Assembly (NCBI GenBank): GCA_938015295.1
Contig: CALLQB010000072.1
Span: 1-64,000 of the forward strand
DNA: 64,000 nucleotides
Source: an uncultured Acidimicrobiales bacterium
GTDB taxonomy: Bacteria; Actinomycetota; Acidimicrobiia; Acidimicrobiales; SHLQ01
Reading direction: 5' to 3'
In this document: positions 16,229-24,067 of the stretch, piece by piece
How the letters are laid out: each line of letters opens with the position of its first letter
How positions within the stretch are numbered: the first letter of the stretch is position 1
The notes under the pieces: model-generated
Told to the model about the DNA's origin: nothing
The model's database searches: none
What the model saw: the letters and a program-made list of their open reading frames with translations, nothing else
Translations under genes and position numbers: made by a program

Positions 16229-17400
16229 TGCTGAAGCGAGTAGCGGTCACCGGCATCGGCGTCGTTTCTCCTTGCGGAAACGGTGCCGACGCATTCTTTG
16301 ATGGTCTGTGCTCGGCCGCGCCCGAAGGCGAGCGCCGCGTGCATGATTTTGAACCAGGCGAATGGTTCGACAAGCCCAAAGATGCTCGACGAAGCGATCG
16401 CTACTCGCAATTTGCTCTCGCCGCAGCGGCGATGGCCCTAGAGCAGTCGGGCGAGATCGACACCGATCCGGTTCGCAAGGGTGTGTTCATCGGCACCGGC
16501 ATCGGTGGTATCAACACCCTCGAAGAACAAATCCTCGTTCGAGCCGAGAAAGGCGAACGGCGGGTCTCGCCGTTCCTCGTGCCGATGATGATGCCCAATG
16601 CTGCCGCAGCGAGCGTCTCGATGCGCTACGGCTGGCAAGGACCATGTGAGAACACGGTTACCGCCTGCGCAGCCGGCACACACGCAATTGGTAATGCGGC
16701 AAACCTCATCCGATACGGCCGCTGCGATGCCGTGCTCGCCGGTGGAGCCGAGGCGCCCTTTACGCCTACGGCGATGGCCGGGTTCCGAAACATGACCGCC
16801 TTTAGCACCGTTGGCGAGAGCCGCCCGTTCGACGTGCGTCGCGACGGGTTCATGATGGCCGAGGGCGCCGCAGTACTCGTGCTCGAGGAGTGGGATGCTG
16901 CAGTTGCTCGTGGCGCAACCATCGTTGGCGAGGTGCTTGGCTCAGCTAGCACCGCCGATGCTCATCACATCACCGCACCTGCCCCGGGTGGGGTGGGCGC
17001 GATCAGTTGTATGAACCTCGCGCTCGACGATGCTGGCCTCAAAGCCAGCGACATTGTGCACATCAACGCCCACGGCACGTCAACACCAAAGAACGACGCA
17101 GCCGAGGCCGGAGCGATCAACAAACTTTTTGGTCAGCCAGGGCCTCTGGTCACCTCGACCAAAGGCGTCACCGGTCACGCACTGGGCGCTGCTGGTGCAC
17201 TCGAAGCTGCAGCGATCTTGATGGCGATGCAGCGCAAGTTGGTGCCGCCCACCGTTGGCTTTGAACAAGCCGACCCCGAGCTCGACGCCATCAACCTGGT
17301 CGTCGGCGATCCCGCTCCGTGGGAACCCGGACCGTCGTTGTCGAACAGTTTTGGCTTTGGTGGCCACAACGGCACGCTAGTGCTCGGCCCAGCCAGCTAG
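16228..17400 (+). CDS. fabF: Beta-ketoacyl-ACP synthase II
   Basis: FabF elongates acyl-ACP with malonyl-ACP. The 390-residue protein has the thiolase-fold triad C147 (TVTACAAGTHAIG), H282 (INAHGTSTPKND) and H317 (TGHALGAAG), plus K312 in STKGVTGH and the C-terminal NSFGFGGHNGTLVL loop. This Cys-His-His set with the conserved lysine distinguishes FabF/FabB from FabH. It is the last gene of the fab operon and ends convergently to fabZ, with a GC hairpin in between. Confidence 0.94.
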   Translation: MLKRVAVTGIGVVSPCGNGADAFFDGLCSAAPEGERRVHDFEPGEWFDKPKDARRSDRYSQFALAAAAMALEQSGEIDTDPVRKGVFIGTGIGGINTLEEQILVRAEKGERRVSPFLVPMMMPNAAAASVSMRYGWQGPCENTVTACAAGTHAIGNAANLIRYGRCDAVLAGGAEAPFTPTAMAGFRNMTAFSTVGESRPFDVRRDGFMMAEGAAVLVLEEWDAAVARGATIVGEVLGSASTADAHHITAPAPGGVGAISCMNLALDDAGLKASDIVHINAHGTSTPKNDAAEAGAINKLFGQPGPLVTSTKGVTGHALGAAGALEAAAILMAMQRKLVPPTVGFEQADPELDAINLVVGDPAPWEPGPSLSNSFGFGGHNGTLVLGPAS

Positions 17401-17409
17401 AACCGCTGT

Positions 17410-17430
17410 AGGCGGCCCTGTACGCCGCCT
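17410..17430. terminator. GC-rich hairpin between convergent fabF and fabZ
   Basis: A 7-bp perfect stem (AGGCGGC / GCCGCCT) with a 7-nt loop lies 10 nt past the fabF stop. No T-run follows on either strand, so it may act with Rho or only protect the 3' end. Its place between convergent genes supports a bidirectional role. Confidence 0.45.
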
Positions 17431-17476
17431 GAGCCATCCAAGCCCCACAGGCCTACCTCGGACGCGCTCCGCGCAC

Positions 17477-17905
17477 CTACGCGTCTACGAGCACGAACAT
17501 GAGGTCGCACGAGCACGCAAGCTCGCCGTCGACCAACGCTCGCCCACTTCCTTTGCCAGCCTTGGCCGACATACGCCCCATCTCTATCTCAATCGTGAGG
17601 GTGTCGCCGGGAACGACCTGGCGACGGAAACGAGCCTTGTCGAGGCCACCAAAGAGGGCCAGCTTGCCGGCGTAGGTTTCCGAGCCGAGCACCGCCACTG
17701 CCCCGAGTTGGGCGATGGCTTCACACATGAGCACGCCAGGAAGCGTTGGACGTCCGGGGAAGTGCCCCGGGAAGAACCATTCGTCACCAGTGAGCCGCCA
17801 CAAACCGGTTGCCGCCACCCCTGGTTCGAGAGCGACGATTTCATCAATGAACAAAAATGGCGGCCGGTGCGGAATCACCTCGGCCGGAAGAGGAAAGTTG
17901 CTCAT
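17477..17905 (-). CDS. fabZ: 3-hydroxyacyl-ACP dehydratase
   Basis: FabZ removes water from 3-hydroxyacyl-ACP to give trans-2-enoyl-ACP. The 142-residue hot-dog-fold protein has IPHRPPFLFID near the N-terminus and the catalytic helix GHFPGRPTLPGVLMCEAIAQLG with H48 and E62. The ATG at 17905 gives the normal length; an upstream in-frame start would add 17 residues of no clear origin. The gene faces the fab operon end to end rather than being part of it, so the dehydratase is under separate control, downstream of the HU gene. Confidence 0.92.
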   Translation of the reverse strand: MSNFPLPAEVIPHRPPFLFIDEIVALEPGVAATGLWRLTGDEWFFPGHFPGRPTLPGVLMCEAIAQLGAVAVLGSETYAGKLALFGGLDKARFRRQVVPGDTLTIEIEMGRMSAKAGKGSGRALVDGELACSCDLMFVLVDA

Positions 17906-17987
17906 GGCAACAGACTCTAGTTGCACGGCGGCTCCCACGGTGGACAGCCCGGGCAAAGGGTGTCCACCGTGGGAAATCGCCTACAGA

Positions 17988-18263
17988 TCAACCCTTGGCA
18001 GCAGCCTTGAGCTTTGATCCGGCTTGGATCTTGACGGCCTTGGTTGCGGGCACGTCGATGACTTCACCGGTACGAGGGTTACGACCCTTGCGGGCTTTGC
18101 GCTCGGTCTGGCTGAACTTGATGAAGCCGGGAACCGAAACTTCATTGCCCTTGCCAACCTGGCTCGAAACAATGTTGAAGAACGCATCGACGCAAGCGCC
18201 AGCCTGGGCCTGGCTAACTTCAGCCTGTTCTGCAATCTCAGCGACGAGTTCGCTCTTGGTCAT
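17988..18263 (-). CDS. hup: HU-family nucleoid protein
   Basis: The 91-residue basic protein is a complete HU/IHF-like DNA-bending dimer subunit: helical MTKSELVAEIAEQAEVSQAQAGACVDAFF, then the saddle and DNA-binding arm with GFIKFSQTERKARKGRNPRTGE, and VPATKAVKIQAGSKLK. The GRNPRTG tip with its intercalating proline is intact. It lacks the long lysine/alanine tail of mycobacterial HupB, although a similar tail is found on the DksA-like protein at 48 kb. AAGGAG 8 nt before the ATG at 18263 sets the start, and a hairpin sits just upstream of that site. Confidence 0.93.
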   Translation of the reverse strand: MTKSELVAEIAEQAEVSQAQAGACVDAFFNIVSSQVGKGNEVSVPGFIKFSQTERKARKGRNPRTGEVIDVPATKAVKIQAGSKLKAAAKG

Positions 18264-18283
18264 GTGGGACACTCCTTGTTTGC

Positions 18284-18306
18284 CCCGAGCACCACCTGTG
18301 CTCGGG
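18284..18306 (-). promoter_or_regulatory. Inverted repeat in the HU gene leader
   Basis: CCCGAGCAC and GTGCTCGGG form a perfect 9-bp stem with a 5-nt loop. On the minus strand it ends about 21 nt upstream of the HU start codon, just before the AAGGAG ribosome site. It could be an mRNA hairpin that controls translation or stability, or an operator; the spacing next to the ribosome site favours an RNA role. Confidence 0.5.
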
Positions 18307-18510
18307 TTGCGAACTACAACGCCACTGCAAAACGGCTCCAAAGTCAAGCATTTCGGAGATTCGCGCCAGAAAACCTCAGTGTTTGTCGATTCGTCCACGA
18401 ATTACAACGACCTTGAATACCGGTGAAAATCCACCGCTATCAGCGACAAATTTCGCCGCTGCTGCCTGACACTCGAGTCCTCCGCCAACACGTAGCGCAC
18501 CCGCTCCCGT

Positions 18511-18516
18511 TACGAT
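18511..18516 (+). promoter_or_regulatory. Candidate -10 box (TACGAT) of the ECF sigma gene
   Basis: TACGAT ends 9 nt before the ATG at 18526 and no Shine-Dalgarno lies between, so the transcript would start at most a few bases before the start codon. A stress-specific promoter read by the sigma factor itself is possible but not evident. Confidence 0.35.
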
Positions 18517-18525
18517 GAACTACTG

Positions 18526-19074
18526 ATGAGTGCAGCTGCCGAGGCCGAAAGCCAGAAGCGATTCGAGACCTACGTCGTACCCGAGACCGAGGTCATGTTC
18601 CGGGTGGCCATGTCGATCACTCGCAACAAGGCCGACGCTGAAGATTTGGTGCAGGACACGATGCTTCGGGCGTACCGAGCCATCGACCGTTTCGACGGAA
18701 GACATCCGCGAGCTTGGCTGCTCACAATCATGAGAAACGCTGCAATTAACAGGGTTCGTCGCAAAAGACCCGAGTTGCTACGAGATCCAGATCTGACGAT
18801 GGAACGGGTGGCAAACACCGATCCTGACACCGCCAACGTTGAGGCGATCGTGGTCGACACAGTGTTCGATGCCGAGGTCGAACGGGCGCTGCAATCACTC
18901 TCAGAAAAGTTCATCGAGGTGATCGAAATGGTCGACCTCAATGGCCTCTCATATCAAGAGGCAGCCGACGCGATCGGCGTCCCCGTCGGGACAGTCATGA
19001 GCCGCCTCCATCGGGCTCGCGCAAAAATTCGGAAGCATTTGGCGACCAGCGAGGTTGCCAAGGGGCGAACATGA
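18526..19074 (+). CDS. ECF-type RNA polymerase sigma factor
   Basis: A 182-residue sigma-70 factor with only regions 2 and 4. Region 2 (about 20-90) includes SITRNKADAEDLVQDTMLRAYRAIDRF and RAWLLTIMRNAAINRVRRKRPE; region 4 (about 128-175) includes ALQSLSEKFIEVIEMVDLNGLSYQEAADAIGVPVGTVMSRLHRARAKIRKHL read in parts. It should direct RNA polymerase to stress promoters when released from the zinc-binding anti-sigma factor encoded next (4-nt ATGA overlap). The partner's HxxxCxxC type is shared with SigR/RsrA-like redox pairs, so a thiol-oxidation signal is a reasonable guess, supported by mycothiol synthesis in this organism. Confidence 0.9.
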   Translation: MSAAAEAESQKRFETYVVPETEVMFRVAMSITRNKADAEDLVQDTMLRAYRAIDRFDGRHPRAWLLTIMRNAAINRVRRKRPELLRDPDLTMERVANTDPDTANVEAIVVDTVFDAEVERALQSLSEKFIEVIEMVDLNGLSYQEAADAIGVPVGTVMSRLHRARAKIRKHLATSEVAKGRT

Positions 19075-19382
19075 GCTTTTTCAAGAAATTCAAGAAAAAA
19101 CAGACCGGAAAGAATCTTGCGGAAAACGCAGGAAATTCGGCGATTTCGTGCCGTCAAGTCGGTCAAGACCTCCAGTCGTTCCTCGACGGCGAATCAACCG
19201 AGATCACCGCTGAAGCGCTAGCGGCTCACCTCGAGGCGTGCAAAGACTGCGGTCTTGAGGCCGAGGTTTACCAAAAAATCAAGGACGCGCTGGCCCGCCG
19301 AGCGCCCGAACTGGCCGACGATTCGCTGGCCCGACTGCACTCATTTGGCAAACAACTCGCCGAATCTGGCGACCCCGAATAA
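19071..19382 (+). CDS. Zinc-binding anti-sigma factor (ZAS type)
   Basis: A 103-residue soluble protein with a lysine-rich start and the zinc anti-sigma signature: C27 in ISCRQVGQDLQSFLDGE, then H53, C57 and C60 in HLEACKDC. In RsrA/RslA-like proteins this His-Cys3 zinc site holds the sigma factor and lets go when the cysteines are oxidised. No membrane segment follows, so it is cytosolic. The ATGA overlap with the sigma gene and the paired order sigma then anti-sigma are classical. Confidence 0.87.
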   Translation: MSFFKKFKKKQTGKNLAENAGNSAISCRQVGQDLQSFLDGESTEITAEALAAHLEACKDCGLEAEVYQKIKDALARRAPELADDSLARLHSFGKQLAESGDPE

Positions 19383-19395
19383 CGACGCAGGCTCG

Positions 19396-20757
19396 CTATT
19401 TCACGGCAGGGCGAGCCGTACGCCCATTTTGTTCGTAGAAGAACTGTGCCACCGTCTGGGGGATGGCAAAGCCCCAAGTCGGATAGGCGTGGGTTGCTTG
19501 GCCAAGTCGACCCGTGAACATCCGGGTTCGCATAGCCAGAGAGATTTCGTTGATCATTTCGCCAGCGCGTGGCGCAACGATCGTCGCGCCGATGATTTCG
19601 CCGCCAAACGCCCGCCGAGTCAAGGGTTTGGGCCCCGCAATGAGTTTCACGAACCCCTCGGTGGCGCCGTCGGTGATCGCTCGATCAAACTCGCTCATCG
19701 GCAAAAAGGCCACTCGCCCGCCCCGTGCCGCTGCTTCTGCCTCTGTGACGCCCACACGAGCGACCTCAGGGGCGCAGAAGGTCGCCCACGGGATCCAATG
19801 CTCCTTGAACTTCCAGCGTTGAGGCAGCCGCAGGGCGTGCCCTGCAGCTAGACGTCCCATTTCGTCGGCCGCATGGGTAAACGGCAGCTTGCCAGTGACG
19901 TCGCCTGCGGCATAGATGTGGTCAACGCTTGTTTGGAGCTTGTCGTCGGTAGTGATGTGACCACGTGAGGAGGTGTCGACGTCGACTACCTCAAGGCCGA
20001 GACCTTCGCTGTTTGGTCGCCGCCCCGTCGCCACGAGTAAGTGGTCGAAGGTCGCCGAACTTTCTGCGGTGCTTACGGTGATGCCGCCGCCGACGGCCCG
20101 AGAAACGGCAGTAACCGCAGTGCCAAGGGCGAGACGAACACCATCGGCGCGCAGTGCGTTTGCCACGACCTCGGAAGCCTCCGGCTCTTCGCGAAGGAGC
20201 ACGCGGCCGGCCATTTCATACAGGGTTACCGCCACGCCTAGGCGCGCCATCGCTTGCGCCAACTCGACCCCGATAGGGCCTCCGCCAAGCACGGCCATCG
20301 ACTCGGGTCGGGCTTTGAGAGAAAAGACCTCTTTGTTGGTAAGGAAGTCGACCTCATCGAGTCCTGGCACAGGCGGCACAAACGCCCGGCTGCCGGTGGC
20401 GATGATGAACTTTTCTGCCGTGAACGTGCGATCGCCGACTTCGACAGCATTGGAGTCCACGAACGACGCCCGTCCGTCGACGGTACCGATGCCGTGCCGC
20501 TCAAGAACAGCAAATGTTTCGGCGTCGGCAATCGTGCCGACAGCGGTCTGCACGTGCGCGAGCGCCTCATCGAATGAAGCCCCCGTTGCGGCCTGCGATA
20601 TCAGCGCTTTCGAGGGAACGCACCCCCAGAAGGTGCAGTCGCCACCGGGCTCGCCTTCATTGATGAGCACGACCTTCTTGCTCGACCTCGCCGCAGCCTG
20701 AGCCGCGCCGAGTCCAGCCGAACCGGCGCCGATCACAATGACGTCAGCGTCATACAT
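19396..20757 (-). CDS. FAD-dependent pyridine nucleotide-disulfide oxidoreductase
   Basis: A 453-residue flavoprotein of the lipoamide dehydrogenase/mercuric reductase/glutathione reductase family. It has the N-terminal FAD motif DVIVIGAGSAGLGAAQAAA, the redox disulfide GGDCTFWGCVPSKAL (C-x4-C), a NAD(P)-binding GGGPIGVELAQAMARLG, the second FAD segment HIYAAGDVTGKLPFTHAA and a dimerisation domain with a terminal HAYPTW motif in place of the usual HAHPT(L/M)SE. The substrate is uncertain: a mycothione-reductase-like or quinone/electron-transfer role fits the neighbouring sigma/anti-sigma pair, but no family-specific residue proves it. Heavy-metal-associated N-terminal and C-terminal cysteines of true MerA are absent. 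Confidence 0.85.
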   Translation of the reverse strand: MYDADVIVIGAGSAGLGAAQAAARSSKKVVLINEGEPGGDCTFWGCVPSKALISQAATGASFDEALAHVQTAVGTIADAETFAVLERHGIGTVDGRASFVDSNAVEVGDRTFTAEKFIIATGSRAFVPPVPGLDEVDFLTNKEVFSLKARPESMAVLGGGPIGVELAQAMARLGVAVTLYEMAGRVLLREEPEASEVVANALRADGVRLALGTAVTAVSRAVGGGITVSTAESSATFDHLLVATGRRPNSEGLGLEVVDVDTSSRGHITTDDKLQTSVDHIYAAGDVTGKLPFTHAADEMGRLAAGHALRLPQRWKFKEHWIPWATFCAPEVARVGVTEAEAAARGGRVAFLPMSEFDRAITDGATEGFVKLIAGPKPLTRRAFGGEIIGATIVAPRAGEMINEISLAMRTRMFTGRLGQATHAYPTWGFAIPQTVAQFFYEQNGRTARPAVK

Positions 20758-20848
20758 GCAACATGTCTCCTAGCTTCTCGTGCTCTCTCGTCATCTCATG
20801 CACTCTCTTGGCTCTCTGGTGTTTCGAGCCCCGTGTTGGGCCGACCGT

Positions 20849-21055
20849 TTAGTGAATCATCCGAGCGGCGAACCACGCGAGATTCATAATGGCGAGCCCA
20901 ACCGCAAATTGGCGGTATTCCTTCACCGGCGTTTTACGAAACGTAATCACGAGAACGATGAGCCAAAAGGGCGCCATAACTGCCCATTGAATAAAGACCA
21001 CTCGATCGGTGCGCGGCAGCGCGAGGTCGAGCAAGAAGTTTCCAACGGTGTCCAC
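20849..21055 (-). CDS. Small two-helix membrane protein of unknown function
   Basis: From a GTG at 21055 this frame encodes 68 residues: a short polar start, a hydrophobic helix (VFIQWAVMAPFWLIVLVITF), a charged loop RKTPVKEYRQ, and a second helix (FAVGLAIMNLAWFAARM). AAGGGG lies about 10 nt upstream of the GTG, a good ribosome site. The same frame continues open much further upstream, but that part runs antisense-like across trpF and has no matching features, so the GTG is the likely start. Located between trpF and the flavoprotein on the same strand. Family not recognised. Confidence 0.6.
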   Translation of the reverse strand: MDTVGNFLLDLALPRTDRVVFIQWAVMAPFWLIVLVITFRKTPVKEYRQFAVGLAIMNLAWFAARMIH

Positions 21056-21104
21056 GAAACGAGAACCCCTTGCAGCCCGAACCCATTCCCGCGAACGGGT
21101 TCCT

Positions 21105-21785
21105 CTACTCTTCCATCCAGTTGTAGGGAAGGTTGTCCTCAGCGCTATCGCCGAGCGATGGAACCGGTCGCTTCTCGATCTGTGATCCGGCCGCCCGGGC
21201 GTTTTCGATGAACTTGCGCATCTTCGACGAATCTTTGCGGCCGGGCGCTTTCTCGACGCCACTGCTGACGTCGACTCCCCATGGGCGGACCGTGCGAATT
21301 CCGTCACCGACATTTTCGGGGCCGAGTCCGCCAGCAAGAATGATGCGCCGGTTGGACGGCATGCCCTCGGCAAGCGACCAGTCAAAGACCTCACCGGACC
21401 CCGGCGAGTGGCCATCGAGCATGACTGCGTGGGCGCCGTAATCGTCAACATGGTCGAGTCCGGCATTGCCAGGAGGAAAGGCCTTGATCATCACCCGCAC
21501 GTGTTTGGCTACATGCTGCGACTCTTCGGCCGTCTCGTGTCCGTGAAGCTGCGCGGCGCCCAAGCCGGCCTCGTGAGTGATATCGACCACCCGTTGCGGG
21601 GTCTCGTTTCGAAAGACACCAACCGTGAGGGTCTCGGGTGGTAGCCGCCGAGCGATATCGCGAGCGGCAAGCGGCGTGACCTGGCGCTTCGAAGGAGCAA
21701 AAACGAAGCCGACAGCGTCGGCCCCAAGAGCCACCGCGAGCAGCGCGTCCTCTTCGCTGGTAATTCCGCAAATTTTTACAAACAT
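21105..21785 (-). CDS. trpF: Phosphoribosylanthranilate isomerase
   Basis: TrpF converts phosphoribosylanthranilate to the carboxyphenylamino-deoxyribulose phosphate in tryptophan synthesis. The TIM-barrel signature is clear: MFVKICGITSEEDALLAV with the catalytic cysteine, GADAVGFVFAPSKRQV, AAQLHGHE, VMLDGHSPGSGEVFDW with the catalytic aspartate, and the phosphate loop LAGGLGPENV with GVDVSSGVE. The ATG at 21785 has GAGG 5 nt upstream and gives 226 residues; the C-terminal 25 or so residues (SQIEKRPVPSLGD...) extend past the usual end. Many actinobacteria lack trpF and use the bifunctional PriA, so a dedicated trpF is a notable trait. Confidence 0.93.
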   Translation of the reverse strand: MFVKICGITSEEDALLAVALGADAVGFVFAPSKRQVTPLAARDIARRLPPETLTVGVFRNETPQRVVDITHEAGLGAAQLHGHETAEESQHVAKHVRVMIKAFPPGNAGLDHVDDYGAHAVMLDGHSPGSGEVFDWSLAEGMPSNRRIILAGGLGPENVGDGIRTVRPWGVDVSSGVEKAPGRKDSSKMRKFIENARAAGSQIEKRPVPSLGDSAEDNLPYNWMEE

Positions 21786-21886
21786 CGTCGCCTCACTTTG
21801 CGAGGAGCCCCGAGAGAAGTCAGACCACTCTCCGCACACGCTCTTCGCATCTGCGCAGACCCTGTGTTGACGTTAGCGGTCTGCGA

Positions 21887-22675
21887 TCAGCTTTGGCGGG
21901 GAATTTCTCGGAGAGCGGCAACCGCGTCGGCCCTCGACCCGGCCTTCACTAGCGATTCGCCCACCAGAACAGCGTGGTACCCAGCCTCAGCCAGCAACGT
22001 CGCGTCGCGCGGCCCCTGCACGCCCGACTCGGCGACCCGCACAACACCGGCAGGCAGTTTGGGCGCCAACCGCACCGCTCGATCCGTGTCGACCTCGAAG
22101 GTCACCAGATCACGTTGATTCACCCCGATGAGGTCGGCGTCGATCAGCAAAGCCCGTTCGAGTTCTGCTTCATCGTGGATCTCAACCAGCACGTCCAGGG
22201 ACAGCTGTCGGGCCAAAGAGGCAAAGTCGGCGAGTTCGGCATCGTCGAGCGCAGCGGCGATCAGCAGCACAGCGTCTGCACCCATGATTCGGGCGTCGCA
22301 CACATCCTTCGCGGTGACCGTGAAATCTTTCCGGAGAACCGGAAGGCTCACTGCCTCGCTGGCGGCGCGCAGATCGTCGGCCGATCCGCCGAAATGATCG
22401 TTGTCGGTCAGCACCGACAAACAGGTGGCGTCACCTGCGGCGTACTCGCCCGCTACCTCGCCAGGATCGAGATACGGAGCCAAGTCACCTTTCGAAGGCG
22501 ACCGACGCTTCACTTCGGCGATAACGGCGAGTCCGTCTGCCGCCTCGATAGCAGACCGAAATCCACGCGGCATCTGTTGTGTCGAAGCAAGGTCGATCAA
22601 CCGCTCAAGGACACGCATGTCCGACGTTGCCAACTTGCGATGCGCCGCAAGAATGTCGTCGAGATAGGTAGCCAT
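21887..22675 (-). CDS. trpC: Indole-3-glycerol phosphate synthase
   Basis: TrpC closes the indole ring in tryptophan synthesis by decarboxylation and cyclisation. The 262-residue TIM barrel has the N-terminal helix of IGPS, the catalytic lysine region VIAEVKRRSPSKGDLAP, LRKDFTVTAKDVCDARIMGADAVLLI, VEIHDEAELERAL, LIGVNQRDLVTFEVD and the phosphate-binding ESGVQGPRDA. All are canonical. It lies directly next to the DnaJ-like gene (its ATG abuts that gene's TAA), so it is part of the trpE-ygfZ-dnaJ-trpC run. Confidence 0.95.
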   Translation of the reverse strand: MATYLDDILAAHRKLATSDMRVLERLIDLASTQQMPRGFRSAIEAADGLAVIAEVKRRSPSKGDLAPYLDPGEVAGEYAAGDATCLSVLTDNDHFGGSADDLRAASEAVSLPVLRKDFTVTAKDVCDARIMGADAVLLIAAALDDAELADFASLARQLSLDVLVEIHDEAELERALLIDADLIGVNQRDLVTFEVDTDRAVRLAPKLPAGVVRVAESGVQGPRDATLLAEAGYHAVLVGESLVKAGSRADAVAALREIPRQS

Positions 22676-23182
22676 TTAGGCCCTCTTTTCGCTACGTGCG
22701 CTCATCACCATCACGGCCACCGGCGCGAGCACAAAAGAAACACCGCCTGCGACTATGAGCGCGAGACCCAGTGCAAGAACGGCAGCTCCAAGGATGCCGC
22801 CAAGCACCGACATAACCACTCCCGAGCCAACGAGAAGCGGCGGCGCAGCCGTCATCCACTTCGGGGGACGAGCCCGCCCCGGAACCAGTGGCTCCTCGTA
22901 TTCGGGAACATCGGTGTCATCGAACGGCTTCCATTCGGCCTGGGCGGTCTCGATGTTTGTCTCGAAGAGCGTCTGGTCGTAACGCAGTCGGCGTGCCTTG
23001 TCGCCGAGAACAGCCCAGGCGTCGTTGACCGAACGCATCTTCTCTTCTGCTTCGCGACGCGTGGCTTCGGGAGCCATCGTTAGCTGGTCAGGGTGGTATC
23101 GACGCGCCAAGGAAAGATAGCGCCGCCGAAGCTCGGCTTCATTTTCGGTCGGGTCGGCCTCGAGCGCCTCGTAATGGTCCAC
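22676..23182 (-). CDS. J-domain protein with two membrane helices
   Basis: A 168-residue protein with an N-terminal J-domain (about 1-70): DHYEALEADPTENEAELRRRYLSLARRYHPDQ with the HPD tripeptide at 30-32 that stimulates Hsp70 ATPase, and MRSVNDAWAVLGDKARRLRYDQ closing the domain. After an acidic/proline linker come two hydrophobic helices near the C-terminus (about 112-155), so it should recruit DnaK to the membrane. It has no zinc finger or substrate domain of DnaJ proper. It sits between ygfZ and trpC in a tight same-strand array; such placement in the trp run has no obvious metabolic reason. Confidence 0.85.
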   Translation of the reverse strand: MDHYEALEADPTENEAELRRRYLSLARRYHPDQLTMAPEATRREAEEKMRSVNDAWAVLGDKARRLRYDQTLFETNIETAQAEWKPFDDTDVPEYEEPLVPGRARPPKWMTAAPPLLVGSGVVMSVLGGILGAAVLALGLALIVAGGVSFVLAPVAVMVMSARSEKRA

Positions 23183-23200
23183 TCAGTTGAGCGTAGGCCG

Positions 23201-24067
23201 CTACGGCGCCGTAGTTGCAGCCGAAGGGACGGGGTTGATCTCGGCGTCGACGCCGTTGATCGAAAGCGTGCAGGGAACCTCGACCGCACGTTTGATGTAC
23301 GCCAGAGCCACCGACCCGCCGTGGGGATGCACTGCAGCGCTGGTGATGGTTCCCTGGTCATCGCCCACGACGTCGCCTGCGGCCATCTCGCCAGGCGAAC
23401 GAACGAGTCGCAGCTGGGTCGGCGTGTTGTTGCCGCGCGAATCGACCCGAGCCACCAGCTCCTGGCCGGTGTAGCAGCCCTTCGTGAAACTTGCTGAACG
23501 TTCAACGACGCCGGCGGCGTTGGGAATGGTGTCCTCGGTAAGTTCGCTACCCATCTTCGGCATACCAGCTTCAATGCGGGCAACTTCGTACGCTTCGGCT
23601 GATACTTCGGTTACGCCGTCGGGCATGGGTACCGATTGTCCAACCATGTCGAGGCCGACCGCAAAGAATGGTGCAGCACCCACAATCGGCGAGTTGTAGT
23701 CATTGCCGTTCGAAATCACAGCAACCATTTCACCGTCGATCAGCTCTACCTCGGCCTTCACGCGGAGTTTGAACCGGTTGAGGCGGGCGACCAAGGCTTC
23801 GCCGTGCCCAGCGTCGACATCAAGAACAAACACATCGTCGGCTTCGCGGGTGACCCGAAACCAAGCATCGACCTTGCCCTGTGGCTGCAATATGAACGAC
23901 CAGGCCGAGCCACCTTCGGCCAGCCCCAGCACATCCTGGCTCACCTGGCCCTGCAGCCACGTTGCCGCGTCGGGTCCACTGATTCGCACCACATCGCGTG
24001 GCAGTCGCACGGCGGCGACGCCGTTGGTGAGGAGTTCGTAACTCTCGGCAAGACCGGGCAGGCTCAT
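23201..24067 (-). CDS. ygfZ: YgfZ/GcvT-like folate-binding protein (Fe-S cluster repair)
   Basis: A 288-residue aminomethyltransferase-fold protein carrying the YgfZ signature KGCYTGQELVARVDSRG (KGC-[YF]-xGQE with the key cysteine) near residue 190. YgfZ-type proteins bind tetrahydrofolate and help maintain iron-sulfur enzymes. GcvT itself lacks this cysteine loop, which separates the two. It overlaps the trpE stop by 4 nt and is followed after 18 nt by the J-domain gene. Confidence 0.88.
   Translation of the reverse strand: MSLPGLAESYELLTNGVAAVRLPRDVVRISGPDAATWLQGQVSQDVLGLAEGGSAWSFILQPQGKVDAWFRVTREADDVFVLDVDAGHGEALVARLNRFKLRVKAEVELIDGEMVAVISNGNDYNSPIVGAAPFFAVGLDMVGQSVPMPDGVTEVSAEAYEVARIEAGMPKMGSELTEDTIPNAAGVVERSASFTKGCYTGQELVARVDSRGNNTPTQLRLVRSPGEMAAGDVVGDDQGTITSAAVHPHGGSVALAYIKRAVEVPCTLSINGVDAEINPVPSAATTAP

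Noticed and set aside
19396-20757. Mercuric reductase (merA)
   Set aside because: The core is similar, but the N-terminal metal-binding domain, the C-terminal vicinal cysteines and any mer neighbours are missing.
21974-23083. 369-codon plus-strand frame over trpC and the J-protein gene
   Set aside because: Antisense to two well-supported genes and rich in basic low-complexity sequence.
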